Positions 1-9,433 of a DNA stretch of 64,000 nt are shown here, piece after piece (within the stretch, counting starts at the first letter, position 1; each line of letters opens with the position of its first letter). This DNA comes from Azospirillum picis (GTDB taxonomy: Bacteria > Pseudomonadota > Alphaproteobacteria > Azospirillales > Azospirillaceae), in contig NZ_JAGINO010000002.1 in the NCBI RefSeq assembly GCF_017876115.1, positions 434,001 to 498,000 on the forward strand. The letters run 5' to 3'. Under the pieces are notes generated by a model. The model saw only the letters and a list, made by a program, of their open reading frames with translations. It had not been told where the DNA came from and did no database searches. The position numbers and the translations under genes are program-made.

Positions 1-147
1 CAGCGCGACCGCTACATCAACGCGGTGACGCAGGCCGACGTGAAGCGCGTCGCCCAGCGGCTGCTCGACCCGGCCAAGCTGCTGACCGTGCTGGTCGGCA
101 AGCCCGCCGGCGTCACTCCCACGCAGACCATCGACGGCGGGAGCTGA
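1..147 (+). CDS. M16 zinc peptidase, C-terminal fragment
   Basis: Only the last 48 codons are present, entering at the window edge in frame 1 and ending in TGA. The visible residues (DRYINAVTQADVKRVAQRLL, then LLTVLVGKP) match the C-terminal end of insulinase-type M16 peptidases, where a helix after the last domain is followed by a short strand. M16 proteins are often encoded as pairs, and the partner would lie upstream of this window. The catalytic HxxEH region is not in view, so it cannot be said whether this is the active or the inactive member of such a pair. A short linker and a palindromic repeat follow. Confidence 0.6.
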   Translation, partial: QRDRYINAVTQADVKRVAQRLLDPAKLLTVLVGKPAGVTPTQTIDGGS

Positions 148-169
148 CGATCCCTCCAGCCTGCTTTCC

Positions 170-275
170 CCCTCCCCATCCCTCCCCCGCTTCGCGGGAG
201 AGGGGGCGGGAGCCTTGTCGGGGTTCGGCGGCAGTCCCCTCTCCCACCGGAGGTGGGGAGGGTTAGGGAGGGGGC
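170..275. repeat. GC-rich palindromic intergenic repeat, copy 1
   Basis: Two adjacent imperfect hairpins. The left one (about 181-206) has CCTCCCCC and GGGAGAGGGGG arms around a CTTCG-like turn. The right one (about 235-273) pairs CCCCTCTCCCACC with GTGGGGAGGG and is followed by TTAGGGAG. Related sequence occurs at 40599-40628 (left half) and at 43584-43621 (right half, inverted). The left hairpin here has GC where the 40.6-kb copy has AT, on both sides of the stem, so pairing is kept. Confidence 0.6.
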
Positions 276-285
276 AACAGCGCCC

Positions 286-453
286 TCACGCCAGATCCGG
301 CTGGCTTCCCGGAAAGCGCGGGTCGCCGGGGCTGACCGGGCGGCCCGGAACCTTGCCTGGGATGATGCCGACTTGATCCGGGCGGTCGTCGCCCTCGCGC
401 TCGCGGCGGTCGTCGTCGTCATCCGGTGTCGGGACGGCAGGTTTATCGGACAT
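286..453 (-). CDS. Small acidic hypothetical protein (55 aa)
   Basis: Short, strongly charged protein beginning MSDKPAVPTPDDDDD and ending in a proline/glycine-rich tail (PGKVPGRPVSPGDPRFPG). The ATG at 453 is chosen because GAGGAGG sits eight bases upstream; the frame stays open 19 codons further up without a better start. There is no membrane segment and no motif I recognise. It is transcribed away from pgi and towards the palindromic repeat. Low-complexity composition suggests a disordered protein. I do not know its function; reality of the gene rests on the ribosome binding site and on strand-appropriate codon use. Confidence 0.5.
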   Translation of the reverse strand: MSDKPAVPTPDDDDDRREREGDDRPDQVGIIPGKVPGRPVSPGDPRFPGSQPDLA

Positions 454-630
454 GCATTCCTCCTCTGGTGTCCACAGCCCTCGCCCCAAACAACAGGCGC
501 AAGGCCGCACGGGTTGCGGCTTCGGCCGCCCCGCATAGGCCGAACAGCGGCGTCGACTGCCGCGTTTTGGCTCGTGGCCGCCGCCGCCGGTCGGTGCTAG
601 GCTCCGTCCGCCGCGTCAAAGGACCGCTGA

Positions 631-2304
<1,674 letters not shown>

Positions 2305-2357
2305 CCGGCCACACTCCCGGGTCTCATACGCATACGAACGCAAAATATTCGGCAAAA

Positions 2358-2377
2358 CCCGGCGCGATGGCGCCGGG
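2358..2377 (+). terminator. GC hairpin after pgi
   Basis: Perfect 8-bp stem CCCGGCGC/GCGCCGGG with a GATG loop, 53 bases after the pgi stop. No U-tract follows, so it may terminate weakly or protect the mRNA 3' end. Confidence 0.45.
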
Positions 2378-2448
2378 AACAATTGCGATCCGCTCCGGTT
2401 GAAAGAGGAAACGGTCTTTGCACCACCCACTTCAACCGGAGCCATCAC

Positions 2449-2703
2449 ATGTCCACACGTCTGCGCCTCGCCATCCTGATCTACGGAATGACCCAGGGCG
2501 TCGTCTTCGGCATCGGCACGCTGCTCGTGCTGTCGGTTCCCAGCTTTTCCGAGCAGGCGATCAGCCTGATGCCGACGGTGGTGATCCTCAGCCTGATCCT
2601 GGCGGCGCCGATCGCCTGGTATCTGGCCCCGCGCCTGCGCCTGCGCTTCTGGCGCCGACAGGAGGAGGTCCAGGCCCGGCCGCGCCGCGTCACGCTGTCC
2701 TGA
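2449..2703 (+). CDS. Small two-helix membrane protein (84 aa)
   Basis: Hypothetical inner-membrane protein. Residues about 6-28 (LAILIYGMTQGVVFGIGTLLVL) and 37-59 (ISLMPTVVILSLILAAPIAWYLAP) form two hydrophobic helices, followed by a very basic tail (RLRLRFWRRQEE) consistent with a cytoplasmic C terminus. The ATG at 2449 follows CCGGAG at acceptable spacing; the open frame upstream lacks a ribosome binding site. It lies alone between pgi and the convergent regulator gene. No enzymatic or transport motif is visible, so the function is unknown. Confidence 0.65.
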   Translation: MSTRLRLAILIYGMTQGVVFGIGTLLVLSVPSFSEQAISLMPTVVILSLILAAPIAWYLAPRLRLRFWRRQEEVQARPRRVTLS

Positions 2704-2740
2704 GCCTCACCACGGGCTGGCGGGCGGCCTGACCGCAGGA

Positions 2741-3619
2741 TCATGCGGCGCCGTCCGCCGCCAGGGCGAACAACCAGTCACGGAAGGCGCGCATGGTCGG
2801 GGTCTCGGCCCGCGACTTCAGCGCGGTCAGCCAATAGGCGCCCTTCAGGACGGTGACGGCGAAGGGTTGCTCGATCAGGCCGAGCGCCAACGGGCGCCGG
2901 AACATGGCGGGCGGCGCCAATGCCACCCCCTCTCCCTGGATCGCCGCCTCCACCATCAGCGACGAGGAGTCGAAGACCGGTCCCTTGACCGCCGGCGGCT
3001 CCACGCCGGCGGCCGCGAACCAGCCCAGCCATTCGTCCGAGCGGTAGGAGCGCAGCAGGGTCTCGCGCCGCACGTCGGCCGGTTCGCGCAGCCGCCGGGC
3101 GATTTCAGGCGCACACAGCACCGACAGCGGGGCGTCGAACAGGCGGACCGCGTCGGTGCCGTGCCATGCGCCGTCGCCGAAGCGGATGGCGTAGTCCAGC
3201 CCCTCGGCCGCGATGTCCACGCGGTTGTTGTTGGTGGACAGGCGCAGGTCGACGAAGGGATGAGCCTCGCGGAACCTGGGCAGCCGCGGCAGCAGCCAGC
3301 CGACGGCGAAGGTGCCGACCGCCCCGACCGTCAGCACCTCGCGGAAGCGCCCGCCCTCGAACTGGTCGAGCAGTCCGCCGATGCGGTCGAAGGCGTCCTC
3401 CAGCGTCGGCAGCAGCGCCCGCCCCTCGTCGGTCAGGGCAAGGCCGCGGGGCAGCCGGTGGAACAGGCTCACGCCGAGGCGCTCCTCCAGCAGCTTCACC
3501 TGATGGCTGACGGCGGCCTGGGTCACGCACAATTCGATGGCGGCGCGGGTGAAGCTGAGATGGCGCGCCGACGTCTCGAAGGCGCGCAACGCGTTCAGCG
3601 GCAAATAGGGCCGGACCAC
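2741..3619 (-). CDS. ampR: LysR-family regulator, AmpR-like
   Basis: LysR-type transcription factor of 292 residues with an N-terminal winged HTH (about 7-66) and a periplasmic-binding-like effector domain. The sequence follows enterobacterial AmpR closely, as I recall it: MVRPYLPLNALRAFE at the start, ARHLSFTRAAIEL, LSTNNNRVDIAAEGLDY, GGAWHGT-like GDGAWHGTDA, LLRSYRSDEW and FDSSSLMVEAA. AmpR proteins sense muropeptides and switch on ampC beta-lactamase. The start is GTG, aligned with the AmpR methionine and preceded by GGGGAG. No ampC or other beta-lactamase gene is adjacent on either side, so the target is not obvious. A generic GcvA-type LysR is the alternative. Confidence 0.75.
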   Translation of the reverse strand: MVRPYLPLNALRAFETSARHLSFTRAAIELCVTQAAVSHQVKLLEERLGVSLFHRLPRGLALTDEGRALLPTLEDAFDRIGGLLDQFEGGRFREVLTVGAVGTFAVGWLLPRLPRFREAHPFVDLRLSTNNNRVDIAAEGLDYAIRFGDGAWHGTDAVRLFDAPLSVLCAPEIARRLREPADVRRETLLRSYRSDEWLGWFAAAGVEPPAVKGPVFDSSSLMVEAAIQGEGVALAPPAMFRRPLALGLIEQPFAVTVLKGAYWLTALKSRAETPTMRAFRDWLFALAADGAA

Positions 3620-3723
3620 GGGCTCCCCGGAATGAAGTGGGTTCCGGGTGTGGACCTAGCACCGCCCGCGGGTTCGCTCCAGCGGGATGTTGGGAAGGGG
3701 GCCACAGGCAGCCCCCTCGCCCA

Positions 3724-4932
3724 TCACCGCCCGGTCAGCAGCTTGCGGGTGTGGAGCGCGATCATCCCTTCCTCGTCGGTCGGGATGACGTAGACCGGCA
3801 GGCGGCTGCCGGGCGCCGAGATCCGCGACGCGTTCGCCTCGTTGGCGGCGGCGTCCAGTTCGACCCCGAGCCATGCCAGCTTGTCGCCGACGCGCGCCCG
3901 CACCGGGGCGGAGCGTTCGCCGATGCCGGCGGTGAAGACGAAGGCGTCGATGCCGCCCATCGAGGCGGACAGCGCCCCCGTCTCCTTGGCGATGCGGAAA
4001 CAGAACAGCTCCACCGCCTCCTGGGCGCGGGGGTCGGCGCTCTCCAGCAGGGCGCGCATGTCGTTGGACAGCCCCGAAACCCCGAGCAGGCCCGACTTGT
4101 TGTAGAGCATCTTCTCGATGCCGCCGGCATCCATGCCCTTGCGCATCAGGTAGATCAGCACGCCGGGATCGATGGCGCCGCAGCGGGTGCCCATCGGCAG
4201 GCCGTCGAGCGCGGTGAAGCCCATGGTGCTGTCGACGCTGCGCCCGCCATGGATGCCGCACATGCTGGCGCCGCTGCCGAGATGCGCCACCACGACGCGG
4301 GCATCGCCCAGTTCCGGCGCCAGTTGCGGCAGGCGGCGGGCGATGTATTCGTACGACAGGCCGTGGAAGCCGTAGCGGCGAACCCCTTCCTCCGTCAGCT
4401 CCCGCGGGATGGCGAACATCTGCGCCTGCCAGGGCTGGTTGCGGTGGAAGGCGGTGTCGAAGCAGGCGACCTGCGGCAGGCCGGGATGCGCCTCCGCCAG
4501 CGCGCGGATGGCGGCAAGGTTGTGCGGCTGGTGCAGCGGCGCCAGCGGCACGAGGCCGTCGAGCTCCTCCATCACCGCCTCCGTCAGCAGCACCGGGGCG
4601 GCATGGCGCACGCCGCCATGCACGACCCGGTGGCCGGCGGCGATCAGCGTCGCCCCCTCCAGATGCTCCTCGATCCAGCCGAGCAGGTAGCGCAGCAGCG
4701 CGGTGCGGTCGCCCGGCTCGTCGGCGCCCCAGCGCTTCCCGGCCAGCGGCCGGCGGGCGGCGTCCTTGGCCTCGAACTCCGGCTGGGTGCCGATGCCGGA
4801 GATCTGGCCGTTGATGACGACCACCGGATCCCCGTCGGCCCGGTCGCGGAAGACCGAGAATTTCAGGCTGGAGGAGCCGGCGTTGACGACGAGGATGGCG
4901 TTCGGCCCGCTGGCCGGTCCGGTCTGCGACAT
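3724..4932 (-). CDS. ackA: Acetate kinase
   Basis: Converts acetyl phosphate plus ADP to acetate plus ATP, or the reverse, in the cytoplasm. The 402-residue protein has the N-terminal phosphate-binding strand VVNAGSSSLKF, the GHRVVHGG block, the ACFDTAFH active-site segment, the VAHLGSGASM loop and the C-terminal FTAGIGERS signature. The ATG at 4932 has GGAGGG upstream; the much longer open frame above it overlaps the preceding gene. It lies 11 bp after the MaoC-phosphotransacetylase fusion, so both are in one operon and form a complete acyl-CoA to acyl-phosphate to acid pathway. Confidence 0.95.
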   Translation of the reverse strand: MSQTGPASGPNAILVVNAGSSSLKFSVFRDRADGDPVVVINGQISGIGTQPEFEAKDAARRPLAGKRWGADEPGDRTALLRYLLGWIEEHLEGATLIAAGHRVVHGGVRHAAPVLLTEAVMEELDGLVPLAPLHQPHNLAAIRALAEAHPGLPQVACFDTAFHRNQPWQAQMFAIPRELTEEGVRRYGFHGLSYEYIARRLPQLAPELGDARVVVAHLGSGASMCGIHGGRSVDSTMGFTALDGLPMGTRCGAIDPGVLIYLMRKGMDAGGIEKMLYNKSGLLGVSGLSNDMRALLESADPRAQEAVELFCFRIAKETGALSASMGGIDAFVFTAGIGERSAPVRARVGDKLAWLGVELDAAANEANASRISAPGSRLPVYVIPTDEEGMIALHTRKLLTGR

Positions 4933-4943
4933 GGTTCCCTCCG

Positions 4944-6416
4944 TCACTCGGCGGCGGCGGCGGCGGCCCCGCGGCGGCGCGCGGCGGCGAGCAGGACGGC
5001 GACGGCGCAGGAGGCCAGCCGCGTGCGCACGTTGTCGGCACGGCTGGTCAGGATGATCGGCACCCGCGCCCCCAGCACGATGCCGGCGGCGTCGGCATGG
5101 GCGAGGAAGGAGAGCTGCTTGGCCAGCATGTTGCCGGCCTCCAGGTCGGGCACCAGCAGGATGTCGGCCTGCCCCGCCACCTCGGACCTGATGCCCTTGG
5201 TGATGGCCGCCTCGCGGCTGATGGCGTTGTCGAAGGCCAGCGGGCCGTCGAGGATGCCGCCGGTGATCTGGCCGCGGTCGGCCATCTTGCACAAGGCCGC
5301 CGCCTCCAGCGTCGAGGCGATCTTGGTGTTGATGGTCTCGACGGCCGACAGGATGGCGACGCGCGGCACCTCGGTCCCCAGCACCTTGGCAAGGTCGATG
5401 GCGTTCTGCGCGATGCTGACCTTGTCCTCCAGCGTCGGGTAGATGTTGATCGCCGCGTCGGTGATCAGCAGGGGCCGCGGATATGTGGGCACATTCATCA
5501 CGAAGACGTGGCTGAGCCGCCGGCCGGTGCGCAGGCCGGTCTCCTTCTTCACAACGGCCCCCATCAGCTCGTCGGTGTGCAGGCTGCCCTTCATCACCGC
5601 CTCGCAGGCGCCGGTGCGGGCGAGATGCACCCCGGTTTCGGCGGCGGCGTGGCTGTGGGCGGCGTCGACGATGCGGTAGCGGGAGATGTCGAGCCCGCAG
5701 GCGTCGGCAACGGAGCGGATCTTCGCCTCCGGCCCGACCAGCACCGGGTCGATCAGGTTGGCTTCCGCCGCCTCGACGGCGCCGCGCAGCGAGCTTTCGT
5801 CACAGGGGTGGACGACGGCGGTCGGCACCGGCGGCAGCGACTCGCACTTCTTCAGCATCAACTCGTGGCCGTCGTGGCGGATCACCTGGACCTGCGGCAG
5901 TTCCGCCGCGGCGCGGCAGACCTTCTCGGTCGGGGCGACGACCTCGGCCTGCCCGGTGACCACCGTGCGGCCATCCTGGTTGATGGCGAGGCAGTCGAAG
6001 ACCACCGTCTTGCGGGCGGCGTCCTTGGATTTGGCGGTGACGGTGACGGTGACGATGTCGCCGAGCAGGACCGGCCGGTCGAAATGCAGATCCTGGCCGA
6101 CATAGACGGTGCCGGGACCGGGAAGCAGCGTGCCCAATACCGCCGAGATCAGCGAGCCCGACCACATGCCGTGCCCGACCACCTTGTGGTCGGCCGCATA
6201 GTCCTCGTCGACATGGGACGGGTTGAGGTCGCCGGACACCGTGGCGAACAGCTCGATGTCGGCCATGGTCAGGCGGCGCGACAGGCTGGCCTGCTGACCG
6301 ATGCGGATTTCTTCGAAAGTGACGTTTTCGATCATGGTGCTGCCGTTCTTGCCGGTCGGAACGATGCCGCTGCGACCCGCCTGATCGGCGGAGAGGGCGG
6401 CGGTGGCGGTGTCCAT
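4944..6416 (-). CDS. MaoC-like hydratase / phosphate acetyl(butyryl)transferase fusion
   Basis: Two-domain enzyme of 490 residues. Residues about 30-165 form a MaoC-type hot-dog fold (FATVSGDLNPSHVDEDYA, GHGMWSGSLIS), the family of R-specific enoyl-CoA hydratases. Residues about 195-485 form a phosphate acyltransferase domain (DAAINIYPTLEDK, GGILDGPLAFDNAI, LLVPDLEAGNMLAKQL). It should make acyl phosphate from acyl-CoA for the downstream acetate kinase. The ATG at 6416 is preferred (GAGGAG seven bases upstream) over a TTG two codons earlier. The C terminus is alanine/arginine-rich. The fusion suggests a link between polyhydroxybutyrate/fatty-acid intermediates and acetate metabolism, but the hydratase activity is inferred from family only. 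Confidence 0.88.
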   Translation of the reverse strand: MDTATAALSADQAGRSGIVPTGKNGSTMIENVTFEEIRIGQQASLSRRLTMADIELFATVSGDLNPSHVDEDYAADHKVVGHGMWSGSLISAVLGTLLPGPGTVYVGQDLHFDRPVLLGDIVTVTVTAKSKDAARKTVVFDCLAINQDGRTVVTGQAEVVAPTEKVCRAAAELPQVQVIRHDGHELMLKKCESLPPVPTAVVHPCDESSLRGAVEAAEANLIDPVLVGPEAKIRSVADACGLDISRYRIVDAAHSHAAAETGVHLARTGACEAVMKGSLHTDELMGAVVKKETGLRTGRRLSHVFVMNVPTYPRPLLITDAAINIYPTLEDKVSIAQNAIDLAKVLGTEVPRVAILSAVETINTKIASTLEAAALCKMADRGQITGGILDGPLAFDNAISREAAITKGIRSEVAGQADILLVPDLEAGNMLAKQLSFLAHADAAGIVLGARVPIILTSRADNVRTRLASCAVAVLLAAARRRGAAAAAAE

Positions 6417-6904
6417 CTTCAAGCTCCTCTAAAGGATCGCGGCGCCCGACCGACGGCCACCTGTCCCGGGCTCGCGCCGGACGGCGATGGCCGCCTGCCG
6501 AAGACCGGGCGGGCACCCTTGTTGCAAGGGCGCCCGCCACGGCGGCAGGCCGTATCCTCCCGATCCCGGTTTCCGCGCATGGGAACTCGTTTCCCGACCG
6601 CGGACCGGAACCCTGTTGTTGGGTTCCTTTGAAGCGGAACCTTTGCCCATCACTGGTTTTTCAAGGAGTGAGCATGTGCGAAAGCAATAGCTCCCGGGGC
6701 TTGGCGCCCCAATGACCTACATCAATAAAGTCACCGGGGACTTTGTTACAGCATGGTTACTGACGCCGTTGCGGATCGTTGAGCGGCTGCAGCATAGCCG
6801 AAACTTGCACCGGGACGAATTGAAAAGCCCGGCGCAGGCAGCCATTGCCACCGTTGCGCAGTGCAGCGGACCGCCGATGGCGGGACCGGCGGCGGCAGGC
6901 CGTG
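6417..6904. other. 488-bp intergenic region with hairpins
   Basis: Upstream of the MaoC-PTA/ackA operon and downstream of a histidine kinase, both leftward. It holds a two-tier hairpin at 6494-6549: an inner 14-bp stem with one mismatch (6508-6521 with 6525-6538, TTG loop) inside a 7-bp CCTGCCG/CGGCAGG outer stem. It also has a perfect AAAGTC/GACTTT inverted repeat at 6727-6744 and a GGGGC/GCCCC stem at 6696-6710. The middle part (6590-6790) is less GC-rich than its surroundings. I see no convincing gene; the operon promoter must lie here. Confidence 0.5.
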
Positions 6905-9133
6905 TCAGTCGGCCGCCGCGGCGCAGCGGCAGGTTTCCTCGACCAGCGGGACGCTGATCGCGAAGACGGTGCCGTAGCCCACCCGCGACTTCACGGTCAC
7001 CGGATGGTCCAGCATCTGGGCCATGCGGCGGACGATCGACAGCCCGAGCCCGAGCCCGCCGGTGTTGTCGCGCTGGTCGGCATCGCAGCGGTAGAAGTCG
7101 TCGAAGATCGCCGCCATCTCGGCTTGGGGAATTCCCGGCCCGGTGTCCCAGACCTCGACCGACAACCGGCCGCCCCCCTCCGACCGGCAGTGCCGCCGGC
7201 AGCCCAGCAGGATGCGGCCTTCGCCGGTGTAGCGCAGCGCGTTGACCAGCAGGTTGCGCACCATCCGCTCCAGCAGGATCGGGTCGCTGCGCACGCGGGC
7301 CGAGCAGGGAACGGTGCGCAGTTCCAGGCCGCGGTCGGCGGCTTGGTCGCCGATCTCCACGGTCAGCCGTGCGACAAGGTCCTGGATGTCGAAATCGACG
7401 ACGCGCGGCTTGACGTTGCCCACTTCGAGCGCCGAGGTGTCGAGCAGCGTCGACAGCAAGGCGTTGCCGGCGGACAGCGCCTCGCCCAACTTGTTGGCGA
7501 CCTCGACCTGCCGGGGATCGTCGAGCTTGGTCAGCAGGATGTGATGGAACAGGCTCATCGCCTGGAATGGCTGGCGCAGGTCATGGCTGGCGGCGGCGAG
7601 GAAACGGCTTTTCGCCTTGTTGGCGCGCTCCGCCTCACTGTGGGCATGGGCCAGCGCCTCGCGGATCTCGACTGATTCGGTCATGTCGATGGCGGCGCAG
7701 ATGACGCCGGACACCGCGCCCGTCTCGTCGCGCATCGGCTCGACCGACAGGTCCATCACCCGACGGTAGCCGCCATAGACCATGTCCACCTCGCAGCGGG
7801 CGCCGATGCCCCCGGCGATCACCGCGCGTTTGACCGCGCCGAGCCGTTCGGCGTCGGCGGCGGGGAAAAGCTCGGCGTCGGTGCGGCCGATCATGCGTTC
7901 CGGCCGCAGGTCCAGCCGCGGGCAATAAACCCACAGGTGGCGAAGGTCGCGGTCCTGGCTGAACAGCGTCACGTTGGAATGGCGCAGGGCCAGGCGGAAA
8001 CGCTCCTCGCTTTCCCGCAGCGCCCGGGCCATGGCGGCGCGGGCGCGGGCCTCCGTCCGCAGCAGGCGCTTGGTCCGGGCCTCGCGCCGGACATAGGCGA
8101 CGAAGCCGCCGGTCAGCAGCAGGCCGCCGAACAGCATCGCCCAGGCGAGGCGGTCGGCGGTATCGAGCAGGGGCGAGCGGACTGGCAGCACGTAGAGCCG
8201 CCACACCCGTCCGGCGAAGGCGATGTCGCGGACGATCGCCGCTCCGCCGCCACCGGCGGTCAACTGCCCGACCGCGCGCGCCAGGGCCGGCGGGCCGTCG
8301 CCGCTCTCGGGATGCTGCCGCCCTTGCTCGGCCGCCAGGATGCGCGGCGCTTCCGGTCCGGGGTCCACCAGATAGGCGTCGCCCATCGTCAGGCCGACCC
8401 GGTCCACCGCCTCGCGCAGCAACTGCCCGATGTCGAAGCTGGTCCACAGGAAGCCGCTCAGGGCGTCGCAGATGATGCGGGCACCGTCCCGACCCTCGCC
8501 GGCATCGATGTCGCGGGTGTAAACCGGCAGGTAGAGCAGCACGGACTCGCGGCCGATCTCGGTCCGCATGGCTTCGTCCTGCGACGCCGCCAGCCGGTTG
8601 GCGGCGCAGGACCGCGCGAACAGCGCACGCTGGCCCGGCAGGCTGGCCATGTCGAGGCCGATCAGGCCACGCGCCGCCCGCGGTTCCACCAGCACGTTCA
8701 CGAAGCGGTCGGCAAAGGCGTCCTCGGCCTGCCCCGCCATCCCGCGCACCGTGAAGGAGGCGTTCCCGGACGCCCGCACCGCCTCCTCCAGCAGCGGGAC
8801 GTTCCGCGCGGAAATCCGGCGCGCCCAGGCCACCGCGTTCAGGTTCGGATAGATCGGCAACAGCGGCTCGACCGCCAGGGCGAAACTCGCCTCGGTCACC
8901 GGGGCGGGGCCGGCGAACGGGCCGCTGAGGGCGCGCAACAGCACCCCCTGGCGATCGAAATGCATCTTCACTTCGTCGTGAAGCTGGATCGCCTGCCGGT
9001 CGGCCAGCCTCTGTTCGGCGTCGAGGGTCGCCTTGCGGACCAGAAGGAAGGCCGAGAGCGACAGCATCAGACCGACGATGACGATCACGGGCAGTGCCGG
9101 CGTACCCCCGACCCTCCGATGACCCCAGATCAT
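6905..9133 (-). CDS. CHASE-PAS sensor histidine kinase
   Basis: Membrane sensor kinase of 742 residues. A first transmembrane helix (about 12-32) and a second (about 329-348) flank a periplasmic domain with a CHASE-like segment (YPNLNAVAWARRI). A PAS domain (about 376-486), a HisKA dimerisation domain with phospho-acceptor H517 in ASHDLRQPFQAM, and an ATPase domain with VEVWDTGPGIP and GLGLGLSIV follow. The ATG at 9133 is chosen because GGAGGG precedes it and the first helix then starts the protein. CHASE domains bind small extracellular ligands. Its H-box type is shared with the kinases at 9.4-11.0 kb and 45.3-46.4 kb. No cognate response regulator is adjacent. Confidence 0.85.
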   Translation of the reverse strand: MIWGHRRVGGTPALPVIVIVGLMLSLSAFLLVRKATLDAEQRLADRQAIQLHDEVKMHFDRQGVLLRALSGPFAGPAPVTEASFALAVEPLLPIYPNLNAVAWARRISARNVPLLEEAVRASGNASFTVRGMAGQAEDAFADRFVNVLVEPRAARGLIGLDMASLPGQRALFARSCAANRLAASQDEAMRTEIGRESVLLYLPVYTRDIDAGEGRDGARIICDALSGFLWTSFDIGQLLREAVDRVGLTMGDAYLVDPGPEAPRILAAEQGRQHPESGDGPPALARAVGQLTAGGGGAAIVRDIAFAGRVWRLYVLPVRSPLLDTADRLAWAMLFGGLLLTGGFVAYVRREARTKRLLRTEARARAAMARALRESEERFRLALRHSNVTLFSQDRDLRHLWVYCPRLDLRPERMIGRTDAELFPAADAERLGAVKRAVIAGGIGARCEVDMVYGGYRRVMDLSVEPMRDETGAVSGVICAAIDMTESVEIREALAHAHSEAERANKAKSRFLAAASHDLRQPFQAMSLFHHILLTKLDDPRQVEVANKLGEALSAGNALLSTLLDTSALEVGNVKPRVVDFDIQDLVARLTVEIGDQAADRGLELRTVPCSARVRSDPILLERMVRNLLVNALRYTGEGRILLGCRRHCRSEGGGRLSVEVWDTGPGIPQAEMAAIFDDFYRCDADQRDNTGGLGLGLSIVRRMAQMLDHPVTVKSRVGYGTVFAISVPLVEETCRCAAAAD

Positions 9134-9433
9134 CCGATGCCCTCCACGCGACACGTCCGAATGGCGATTCTCCACCGCGATCCTAACCAAGGAAACGCAT
9201 AAAAGGGTATGTAAAAGATGCAGACTAAACGAAAGAGGGATTAGAGCCGTCCAATCGGCAGGGGCATCACCGGCCTTCCTTGGAAAGAAGCGCAAGGACT
9301 TGACGAAAATCGACGATTCTTCTCACCTCATGTTTCAGCCCGGACATTGCGCCACATCGAAAGGATGCAGCCCCGTCCTTTACTGAACGGACCGGTCGCG
9401 GCCAATCGAATATTTAGTTCAGTGTCTTTACCA
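9134..9433. other. Intergenic region between two leftward kinases
   Basis: Three hundred bases, noticeably more AT-rich than the genome average around 9180-9240 and 9400-9430. It should contain the promoter of the CHASE kinase. I found no sigma-54 site, no strong terminator and no supported small gene. Confidence 0.4.

Noticed and set aside
6674..6714. 13-codon ORF MCESNSSRGLAPQ with AGGAG upstream, a possible leader peptide
   Set aside because: It is on the + strand while both neighbouring genes are leftward, so there is nothing downstream to attenuate.
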